From: Bryobacterales bacterium KBS 96 | GTDB lineage: Bacteria > Acidobacteriota > Terriglobia > Bryobacterales > Bryobacteraceae | DNA: 64,000 nucleotides | Direction of reading: 5' to 3' | Assembly (NCBI GenBank): GCA_000381625.1 | Contig: KB906767.1 | Span: 2,644,629-2,708,628, forward strand | In this document: positions 50,664 to 57,330 of the stretch, in pieces | Layout of the letters: every line of letters begins with the position of its first letter | Numbering within the stretch: position 1 is the first letter of the stretch | Program-made: the position numbers and the translations under genes | Notes under the pieces: model-generated | Seen by the model: the letters and a program-made list of their open reading frames with translations, nothing else | What the model was told of the DNA's origin: nothing | Databases searched by the model: none

Positions 50664-52046
50664 GTGGTGGACAGCGGCGGATGGGCGCGGTATTTCGCCT
50701 ATGATCAATACAGCAATATGTGGCTGTGCGGATGGCCAGGGATCGCGCCAAATGGTTCTGCGCCGGTGGCGAACTACTGCTCGCAGACGCCGTCGGGCAT
50801 TTTCAATACGGCGAATCGAATCGGCACGGGTTCTTACGACGCGGCGGGCAATCAGTTGACGGTGGCGGGCAGCAATCTTACGTACGATGCGGAGAACCGG
50901 ATTACGAAGGCGTTGCAGCCCGGCATCGGGTACGTGGATTATGGCTATGACGGAAACGGGCGGCGGGTATTTAAGAGCAACTCGTATGGCTCGCAAACCA
51001 TCTACGTGTACGATGCGGAAGGAAAGCTAGTCGCTGAATATTCGCTTGGTGTCGGTTCCGTCTCGCCATGCCAGACGTGCTATCTGAGCCTCGATCATCT
51101 GGGCAGCACACGGCTGGTTACAGACCAGGCCGGCAACACCGTTTCCCGACACGATTACATTCCGTTTGGCGAGGAGATCCAGGCCAATAGCGGCGGACGC
51201 GACGGCACGTTCGGAACACAGGACTTCGTGAACCAGAAGTTCACCGGCAAAGAACGCGATCAGGAGACGGGGTTAGACTTTTTTGGGGCAAGGTACATGT
51301 CGAGTGCGCTGGGAAGGTTCACCAGCCCGGATGTACCATTAGCAGATCAGTGGGAGAAGGATCCTCAGAGTTGGAATTTATATAGTTACGTTCGCAACAA
51401 TCCACTGCGTACGATCGATCCGACTGGTCGGAAGTGTGTAGACACAAGTAACGGCCCGGCGGACGACGGAACGGGCGGAGGTTGTTCTGCAGCCGGAGTA
51501 GATCCAAACGGCAACATTCAGCCGCAGCAGGTCAACGTAAACGCCCAAGGTGGTAATCAGCTGACCGCGTTCGGCCTGAACTTGATGTTCGCACTAAGCA
51601 ACGTTGCAAATGACGCATTCAGGTTCATAGCCCCCGATTCGCAGCTTCTTTCAAATACTCCAACTAATCGGGAGTTCACCGGACAACTTGCGACAGGGGT
51701 TGCGGTGGTTGGTACCGCTCTGATCGGACCCGGAGGAGAGGCAGCGCAGGCACCACGCGAAATCAAGGTCACTTGGAAGGGTCTACTGCACGTCATTCAG
51801 CGGCATACTGGCGGCATGGCTGGCAAGAGCTTCTTCGGAGATTCTACGGCCGTAACGGGGCTGGTCAAGGCGGCCGAGGCGGTTGCGCCCACGCCTCAGG
51901 CGGGAGGCAATTTCATTCGCATCGTTGATGCTGGGCGAACAATCGGGACTGACATAACGACGGGGCAGGCGACCTCGGTATATACGGTAGTTACAAACAA
52001 GGCGGGCGAGCTGGTCACGGCTTTTCCTGGCAGGCCAACGAGGTAA
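50664..52046 (+). CDS. RHS-repeat C-terminal core with toxin-like tip (5' truncated)
   Basis: A 460-residue open frame without its N-terminal repeats. The first visible codons are GTG GTG at 50664 and an in-frame stop lies nine bases earlier. RHS/YD repeats occupy the first part (SYDAAGNQLTVAGSNLTYDA, ENRITKALQPGIGYVDYGYD). The core motif block is present: YLSLDHLGSTRLVTDQAGNT, GKERDQETGLDFFGARYMSS, ALGRFTSPD and WNLYSYVRNNPLRTIDPTGR. After the core comes a variable tip, about residues 255-460. It ends VTWKGLLHVIQRHTGGMAGK, then SFFGDSTAV, and VYTVVTNKAGELVTAFPGRP, a His/Arg and VTAFPG pattern reminiscent of BECR-fold RNase toxins. That last call is inference. A start and secretion signal are missing, so the gene may be silent. 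Confidence 0.8.
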   Translation: MVDSGGWARYFAYDQYSNMWLCGWPGIAPNGSAPVANYCSQTPSGIFNTANRIGTGSYDAAGNQLTVAGSNLTYDAENRITKALQPGIGYVDYGYDGNGRRVFKSNSYGSQTIYVYDAEGKLVAEYSLGVGSVSPCQTCYLSLDHLGSTRLVTDQAGNTVSRHDYIPFGEEIQANSGGRDGTFGTQDFVNQKFTGKERDQETGLDFFGARYMSSALGRFTSPDVPLADQWEKDPQSWNLYSYVRNNPLRTIDPTGRKCVDTSNGPADDGTGGGCSAAGVDPNGNIQPQQVNVNAQGGNQLTAFGLNLMFALSNVANDAFRFIAPDSQLLSNTPTNREFTGQLATGVAVVGTALIGPGGEAAQAPREIKVTWKGLLHVIQRHTGGMAGKSFFGDSTAVTGLVKAAEAVAPTPQAGGNFIRIVDAGRTIGTDITTGQATSVYTVVTNKAGELVTAFPGRPTR

Positions 52047-52049
52047 GGC

Positions 52050-52358
52050 ATGGGACTTGGAATCGCATTACAGGATGAATCAGGTGTCGAGTTGGTCTCG
52101 GTGGCAGATCCCAAGAACTACTTAGGCAAACTATTGCCTGAACACGACGATCCTACTCACCCGATGCTGGCATCGATCGATTTCTATGGAGACACTATTT
52201 TTAATCGTATGCAAATGGATCGATTCCTGACGGAGTGGGCAGATATTTCGGCGAAGGCACACCTGCCCGAGGAAAAGACATTGGTCTCAACAATAGAGGG
52301 GCTGGCACGTCGCTGTCAAGACGAGGTCCACCTATACCTCAAATTCATCGGAGATTGA
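52050..52358 (+). CDS. Putative immunity protein for the RHS tip
   Basis: A 102-residue acidic protein beginning three bases after the RHS stop codon (ATG at 52050): GLGIALQDESGVELVSVADP, KNYLGKLLPEHDDPTHPMLA, SIDFYGDTIFNRMQMDRFLT, and a closing QDEVHLYLKFIGD. Small, acidic and directly downstream of a polymorphic-toxin tip, it fits the position and size of a cognate immunity protein. No family is certain. The link to the tip is from gene order only. Confidence 0.6.
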   Translation: MGLGIALQDESGVELVSVADPKNYLGKLLPEHDDPTHPMLASIDFYGDTIFNRMQMDRFLTEWADISAKAHLPEEKTLVSTIEGLARRCQDEVHLYLKFIGD

Positions 52359-52480
52359 GTAGGATCGGTGCTCCCGCGAGTAGGCCTGCCGCTTTGAGAA
52401 TTCGGCACGTTGCACTGGTCGCGGAAGCTCGCACGGAGAATAGCTGGTGACTGGGAGCATCCAAGACCAGAGAAACAAAA

Positions 52481-52497
52481 CGGTGCCTTCGGCACCG
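52481..52497 (+). terminator. Hairpin after putative immunity gene
   Basis: CGGTGCC TTC GGCACCG is a perfect 7-bp stem with a 3-nt loop about 120 bases after the immunity gene stop codon, preceded by AAACAAAA. It could be a terminator hairpin in either direction. Confidence 0.4.
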
Positions 52498-52586
52498 GCT
52501 AATAGGTGACACGTCACCCCTGGGGAGGTTGCTGGAGAGCAACCGAAGTTGCTGAATAGCAACCGTTGAAAACAAAGGAAGAGCAG

Positions 52587-52617
52587 AAACGCGGTTGCTA
52601 ACTGGCACCGCGTTTTT
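52587..52617 (+). terminator. Intrinsic terminator
   Basis: AAACGCGGT (52587-52595) pairs perfectly with ACCGCGTTT (52607-52615), and the run TTTTT follows within the arm. It is a classic intrinsic terminator, positioned to end the RHS/immunity transcript. Confidence 0.7.
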
Positions 52618-52808
52618 ATGCGTGTTCGAGCTGATGCGGGGCGGCTTCGACGTGCTGGCGGATCTTGCGGGAGCGCTCGATGACGCCGGCAATGAAATCG
52701 ATCCAGTCCTGCGGGAGGTTCTCGCCGCTGGTCCATTCGGGATCGGAGTAAACGCCGTTGGCGTGTTGCAGGGCGACCGGGTCGATGGTCAGCTTGCCAT
52801 GAAAGGGA
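52616..52808 (-). pseudogene. C-terminal fragment of an interrupted minus-strand gene
   Basis: One minus-strand frame reads FHGKLTIDPVALQHANGVYS, DPEWTSGENLPQDWIDFIAG, VIERSRKIRQHVEAAPHQLE HA and stops at 52616-52618, where the terminator region begins. It is well-formed coding sequence but has no start: at its 5' side it runs straight into the left end of mini-element B at 52810. The element therefore appears to have cut the gene. The family is not recognised. Confidence 0.5.
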
Positions 52809-52809
52809 A

Positions 52810-53070
52810 CCTCCGGGACGGAGAGATATGGTACGAAGAGAGAAATCGGCTTCCTGCGCTATTTTCTGATAAATGGCCAGATTTCCACGCGCTATTCGTG
52901 CCCCCTACAGCGTGGGACGTTTACTGCGGGACAGCGCCGAGTTTGTGGCATGTCTTGAACAAGACCTCGGCCGCCTATTGGCGCCACGCCGAGGCCAGCA
53001 AACTCGCGTCGAATCCGTACTCGCCATCTCTCAATAATCCACTTCGTACCATATCTCTCCGTCCCCGAAG
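52810..53070 (+). mobile_element. Non-autonomous mini-element (family A deletion derivative)
   Basis: A 261-bp element with the same inverted-repeat ends as the full RAYT element: left 52810-52838 (CGGGACGGAGAGATATGGTA…), right 53042-53070. Its left part matches 49200-49280, including the transposase start (ATGGCCAGATTT), and its right part matches about 49802-49983. An internal deletion of about 520 bp joins them. Three exact copies of TTGCCCGAAG follow the right end (53071-53100). Confidence 0.85.
52873..53037 (+). CDS. 54-codon in-frame fusion ORF inside mini-element B
   Basis: The deletion joins the transposase's first codons (ARFPRAIRAPYSVGRLLRDS) to its C-terminal segment (AEFVACLEQDLGRLLAPRRG QQTRVESVLAISQ) without breaking the frame. 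The product lacks both the HUH motif and the catalytic Tyr. It keeps a basic C-terminal tail of the parent and could at most be a DNA-binding remnant. Whether it is translated is unknown; it has no better Shine-Dalgarno than its parent. Confidence 0.3.
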   Translation: MARFPRAIRAPYSVGRLLRDSAEFVACLEQDLGRLLAPRRGQQTRVESVLAISQ

Positions 53071-53183
53071 TTGCCCGAAGTTGCCCGAAGTTGCCCGAAG
53101 AATATGCGGCGCGCACGTTGTGGGGTCACTGGATTACAAAGCGACCATGAAACTGAGATCCTTTAGATTGGATTGATTGATTT

Positions 53184-54500
53184 ATGATCCGTACCATAAT
53201 TCTCCTGTTGCTTTTTGCGGCGGAGCTGGCCGCTGGAGAAGCCCTCCGATTCCAGCAGTCTGGCTTCAGCGCCGACGCTCCCGGTTGGACGGCGTGGAGC
53301 GCTCGGGCCGAAACCATGCCACGAACGTGGGTGGAAGGTTTAGTCTCATTGGGTCAACCCGGCTCTCTGGCAGTTTCGGGAGATGGAAATATCGGCTCCT
53401 ACGGTGGGTGGCAGCGTGTATTGCGCGGCGTCGAAGGAGGAGCCTGGTACCGGCTAACTGTGCATTACCGTTCGACTGGAGTCACCAGTGAGAATTGGCA
53501 AATTCAGCCTCGCCTCGATTGGCGTAAGGCGAACGGGGAACGTGCCGGCGAAGTCGATTACGCGTATCGTTCCGCGCGGGAGGGTGAGTGGAAGAGCGTG
53601 ATGCTTCAGACCCAGGCGCCGGAGGACTCCGCCGCCGTCGCGGTCCAATTGTTTCTTGCCCACGCGCCGCAAGGCTCCGTCTGGTGGGATGACATCCGCT
53701 TTGAGCGCGTGCCCACGCCGGCGCCGCGCCTGGTCACGATCGCGTCCGTGAACCTACGTCCCGAGTCAACGGGGTCTTCAGAGAAGAGCGTCGAGCAATT
53801 CATGGAAACCGCCGAGCGTGTGGTTCCCTCCAACGCCGATCTTGTCGTTCTGCCCGAAGGGATCACGGTAGTCGGCACGGGCAAACGCTACGCCGACGTG
53901 GCCGAACCCGTTCCAGGCCCAACCACAAAACGACTGGGTGAATTCGCCCGAAAGCATAATACTTATGTTGTTGCCGGCTTATATGAACGCGAAGGTCACG
54001 TTGTCTACAACACGGCCGTGCTTCTGGACCGCCATGGCAATCTTGCGGGAAAGTATCGCAAGGTGTATTTGCCCCGCGAGGAAATGGAGCAATTGACTCC
54101 AGGCAACGACTATCCCGTTTTTCAAACCGACTTTGGAAGACTCGGCATTATGACGTGTTATGACGTCGCATACGCCGACCCGGCTCGGGGCCTGACGGCT
54201 GGGGGCGCGGAGATCGTCGCGATGCCAATCTGGGGCGGGGACCAGATCCTCGCCAAGGCACGGGCGATCGAAAATCAGGTGTACCTTGTTGCCTCCGGTT
54301 ATGATCATCCGACCTACATCATGAATCCCCGTGGTGAGTGGCTCGCTGTAGCCCGAGAGCGAGGGTCGGCGGCAGTCGCTACCATCGATCTCAATAAGTG
54401 CCTCCGGCAGCCGAACAATAATCTCGGCGATATGCGGAACCGCCTTCCGAGAGAGCTGCGGTTGGATGTCCCCACCGAAATTCCCGGAACCGCAAAGTAG
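53184..54500 (+). CDS. Secreted carbon-nitrogen hydrolase with N-terminal binding module
   Basis: A 438-residue protein. A signal peptide (IRTIILLLLFAAELAAG) is followed at about residues 20-170 by a beta-sandwich, carbohydrate-binding-like module (WYRLTVHYRSTGVTSENWQI, PQGSVWWDDIRFERVP). The nitrilase fold covers about 175-430. Its catalytic triad reads Glu in LVVLPEGITVV, Lys in AGKYRKVYLPREE and Cys in IMTCYDVAYADPARGL. The family hydrolyses amides, nitriles or carbamoyl groups. Coupling to a glycan-binding module suggests action on an amidated or carbamoylated glycan, but that is inference. Confidence 0.88.
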   Translation: MIRTIILLLLFAAELAAGEALRFQQSGFSADAPGWTAWSARAETMPRTWVEGLVSLGQPGSLAVSGDGNIGSYGGWQRVLRGVEGGAWYRLTVHYRSTGVTSENWQIQPRLDWRKANGERAGEVDYAYRSAREGEWKSVMLQTQAPEDSAAVAVQLFLAHAPQGSVWWDDIRFERVPTPAPRLVTIASVNLRPESTGSSEKSVEQFMETAERVVPSNADLVVLPEGITVVGTGKRYADVAEPVPGPTTKRLGEFARKHNTYVVAGLYEREGHVVYNTAVLLDRHGNLAGKYRKVYLPREEMEQLTPGNDYPVFQTDFGRLGIMTCYDVAYADPARGLTAGGAEIVAMPIWGGDQILAKARAIENQVYLVASGYDHPTYIMNPRGEWLAVARERGSAAVATIDLNKCLRQPNNNLGDMRNRLPRELRLDVPTEIPGTAK

Positions 54501-54822
54501 TTGACGCGATTTATCTAAAACAATCCGAAACTGTATTGGATGAGCGGATCGCACAGATGGCAATGGCAAAGGACGCTAAACGGTTCCGGTGTCTCTCACA
54601 CCAGGAAGTGATCCGGTTTTCATCACGTTTGGCGGCCCACCGGGCCGTGGGCACTCGGTTGAAGTGTCCGCTCCCGCACGGTCGCGGTTCGGTGCTGGCA
54701 CGCTGCCGTCTCCATCCGATTCCGCGGTTCAGCGCAATATGTTGACGAACAGAACCGCGAGCGTCCAGCGAAGCCGCACGAAACAACCGACATCACCACT
54801 GCCGCACTACACCTAGCTCTCG
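54501..54822 (-). repeat. Region of dispersed repeat, type 1 (copy 2)
   Basis: The stretch 54650-54740 contains CGCACGGTCGCGGTTCGGTG CTGGCACG and CATCCGATTCCGCGG, the inverse of the repeat at 5053-5166. The rest of the interval (54501-54649 and 54741-54822) shows no gene or other feature. Confidence 0.65.
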
Positions 54823-56439
54823 CTACCGGCAACTCGGGTTGTTTGCTTCCGGAATTGCGAGGAATGTAATGCTGGCCGGCGCAAATGTGACATGCCCGGA
54901 GGGCGTCGCCACGCCGAGCAGTTGTGGCAGCACATCGCCGGCGCCGAGCTTGAGATCGGTCCCGTTCAGTTGAACCCGAGTATCCTCGAGACTTTGCGCC
55001 GACGGGGCCGTCAGCGTATAACGATCTGCCTCCGTGGGAATTTCAAGCGATTGCGCGGTTTTCCGGTCCGTATTGATCGCCAGAAGCGCCACACCGCCCG
55101 GCTGTCCTCGCAGGCAATGGGCGTACAGATGCAAAGGAGCGGGCGAGGCGCCGGCATCAAGCACAGTCGTGCCCATAAACTTTCGCCATAACAAAGCTGC
55201 CCAATAATTGGGCCGCGGAGCCAGCGTATTCTCATCGAGTAAGCCATAGTCGCTCGATGCAAGCGTGTTATGAATATTGACCTGGACCCCGCGCTTGGCA
55301 AGACTCCCAAGCTGATCGAGATAGCGGAAGCTATCCAAGAAGGTGGAGGCCCATGGATCGCCGCCGCAAGCCGCATCGGCTGTTTCGGTGACCCAAATCG
55401 GTTTGCCGGGATCGAATTGATCGCGAAGGCCCGCATAAAACGCCTCGATGTGGCCGGCGCGGGAGAGCCACGCCTCCGACAGCGCGGCGTCGGGACTGGT
55501 TGTTGCCGCGGCGCCCATCGCCGCACACCGTTTTGAAACGGCCCCGTAAGAATGGTACGAGAATGCGTCGAACGCTCCCGGTCCGGTGGCCTTCAGCAGA
55601 TCCTCCGATTTGAGGAGGTTCATCGACTTTGGCGCCAGGGAGATTCCCTCACCAACAGAGCCAGGACCAAGGATCAGCATGTCTGGCGCAGCCCGCTTGA
55701 TGAAGGGACGGAAGACGGCAAAGTCGCGCACATAGGCTGCCGCGTCATAGCCCTTCGGGGCGCCGCCCATCGCCGGGAAGGTCGGTTCGTTCATATATTC
55801 GGCAGCGGCGATGCCGCCACCGATGGATTTCGTATATGCGAGAAGCTGGCGCGCCTGCTTTGGGGTCCAGACGCCGCGAGCATCGCGCGTCCCAGGACTG
55901 ATGGCGAACGATGTGACAATCTCCGCATTCACCGCGTGAGCAAAATCGACCACACCTTTCCATTGCCGGCGGGTCAGCACTCCATTGAAACCTGTTGGCG
56001 GGCTCTTAGGAGGCGGTCTATCGGAATTCTGAAAATAGGTGGTGTTCGCCCAGGTTCCACTGACCCGCACATAAGCAGGACCGAGGGCTGCCGCCAGCTT
56101 GCGCAAACGGGGTTTGCTCAGATCGATCGGCGGCCTATATTGATATAGGTCCGGACTCATGCCAGCGGGCTGATTCGAACCCGACTGCCGGGCGGATGAC
56201 TGCGCTTTTAGGATGGCGTCGACCTGCTTACCATAAGGCTTCCAGAACCTTCCGCCAGTGACTTCGACCATTTCGATGTTGTATGACTGGAAGCGCTCGT
56301 CGACCGTGCCGGCGCGAGGCATGGTCGCGGATGCGACAGAAGCACCGGGCGCAACACGAGGAGCCTTTGAGCAGGCCGCCCCTCCGAGCATGATCAGAGT
56401 AGCGCTTACACCGAGTCCAACGTAGGCAGCTTTGCTCAT
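54823..56439 (-). CDS. Glycoside hydrolase (GH79/heparanase-like) lipoprotein
   Basis: A 538-residue exported protein. The start is the ATG at 56439 (SKAAYVGLGVSATLIMLGGA, Cys23), preceded by GAAGGAAAG; Cys23 may be lipidated, although the lipobox GGAAC is imperfect. The TIM-barrel part has YVRVSGTWANTTYFQNSD, then the acid/base Glu in GIAAAEYMNEPTFPAMGG and the nucleophile Glu in PGKPIWVTETADAACGG. A C-terminal beta-sandwich follows (PAPLHLYAHCLRGQPGGVAL). This resembles heparanase and bacterial beta-glucuronidases of GH79. A much longer open frame upstream is only repeat sequence. Confidence 0.82.
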   Translation of the reverse strand: MSKAAYVGLGVSATLIMLGGAACSKAPRVAPGASVASATMPRAGTVDERFQSYNIEMVEVTGGRFWKPYGKQVDAILKAQSSARQSGSNQPAGMSPDLYQYRPPIDLSKPRLRKLAAALGPAYVRVSGTWANTTYFQNSDRPPPKSPPTGFNGVLTRRQWKGVVDFAHAVNAEIVTSFAISPGTRDARGVWTPKQARQLLAYTKSIGGGIAAAEYMNEPTFPAMGGAPKGYDAAAYVRDFAVFRPFIKRAAPDMLILGPGSVGEGISLAPKSMNLLKSEDLLKATGPGAFDAFSYHSYGAVSKRCAAMGAAATTSPDAALSEAWLSRAGHIEAFYAGLRDQFDPGKPIWVTETADAACGGDPWASTFLDSFRYLDQLGSLAKRGVQVNIHNTLASSDYGLLDENTLAPRPNYWAALLWRKFMGTTVLDAGASPAPLHLYAHCLRGQPGGVALLAINTDRKTAQSLEIPTEADRYTLTAPSAQSLEDTRVQLNGTDLKLGAGDVLPQLLGVATPSGHVTFAPASITFLAIPEANNPSCR

Positions 56440-56687
56440 ACCGTGTTTCTTTCCTTCAGTTCCATTTCGCCGCCCGGTGATTATACTCGAAACGAGGCGC
56501 CCACCGGGGATGACGCTCACGGCAGGGTGTGCGAGATGAAAATGAAAAATTTGGTGGAATATAGGCCGATAGAAGAGATTCGAGCGTAGCGGTGTCCGCT
56601 CCGTTCGAGACGCCGGTAAAAACGTCCGCTCCCTCACGGTCGCGGTTCGGTGCAGGCAACCGGACGTCTTCATCCGATTCCGCGGCC
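56440..56687 (-). repeat. Upstream region of GH79-like gene with type 1 repeat (copy 3)
   Basis: Between the gene start and the tandem array, 56585-56687 matches the type 1 repeat (TCACGGTCGCGGTTCGGTGC, CATCCGATTCCGCGG), same orientation as copy 2. The remaining 56440-56584 should hold the promoter but no hexamers are clear. Confidence 0.6.
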
Positions 56688-57218
56688 GCAGGACCATGCG
56701 TACTCCTTTACACACGCGGTTCGGTGCTGGCAAGCGGGCGTTACACGGCCTCCGAAAAACCCGCTTGCTGACGCAAGGCGGCTCCGTATGGAGGTTACTC
56801 GGAAATAGAGCCGCCGCACGTGACTGCGCGGGGCGAACGCCGTCTTCATCCGATTCCGCGGCCCGCAGGACCATGCGTACTCGTTTACACACGCGGTTCG
56901 GTGCTGGCAAGCGGGCGTTACACGGCCTCCGAAAAACCCGCTTGCTGACGCAAGGCGGCTCCGTATGGAGGTTACTCGGAAACAGAGCCGCCGCACGTGA
57001 CTGCGCGGGTCGAACGCCGTCTTCATCCGATTCCGCGGCCCGCAGGACCATGCGCACTCCTTTACACACGCGGTTCGGTGCTGGCAAGCGGGCGTTACAC
57101 GGCCTCCGAAAAACCCGCTTGCTGACGCAAGGCGGCTCCGTATGGAGGTTACCCGGAAACAGAGCCGCCGCACGTGACTGCGCGGGGCGAACGCCGTCTT
57201 CATCCGATTCCGCAGCCC
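56688..57218. repeat. Three tandem 177-bp repeat units
   Basis: The word GCAGGACCATGCG starts at 56688, 56865 and 57042, and the truncated fourth start (GCAGGACCAT) at 57219, an exact period of 177 bp. Each unit contains CGCGGTTCGGTGCTGGCAAG, a 9-bp inverted repeat (GCAAGCGGG with CCCGCTTGC), TGACGCAAGGCGGCTCCG and CATCCGATTCCGCGGCC. Copies differ at only a few positions. Because 177 is divisible by three, frames stay open across the array on both strands, producing long artefactual ORFs. Confidence 0.92.
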
Positions 57219-57257
57219 GCAGGACCATCGGTACAGAAGCTGGTTCGTCTCCACGAC

Positions 57258-57283
57258 GTTGCCGCGCACGTGTTGCGGCAACC
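57258..57283 (+). promoter_or_regulatory. Inverted repeat upstream of antiporter gene
   Basis: GTTGCCGC and TGCGGCAAC (57258-57283) are an inverted repeat around GCACGTGT, located about 50-70 bases before the antiporter start. It could be an operator or a leader hairpin. Confidence 0.3.
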
Positions 57284-57330
57284 CAAAGACGAATGGAAGC
57301 GGACAAGCACCACAAAAGAAAACGTGCTCC

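Noticed and set aside
52595-53176. 193-codon plus-strand ORF through mini-element B
   Set aside because: It crosses a terminator, an antisense coding fragment and the mini-element in a frame unlike either; a shadow.
56688-57218. CRISPR array
   Set aside because: The repeat unit is 177 bp with no unique spacers, and no cas gene is present.
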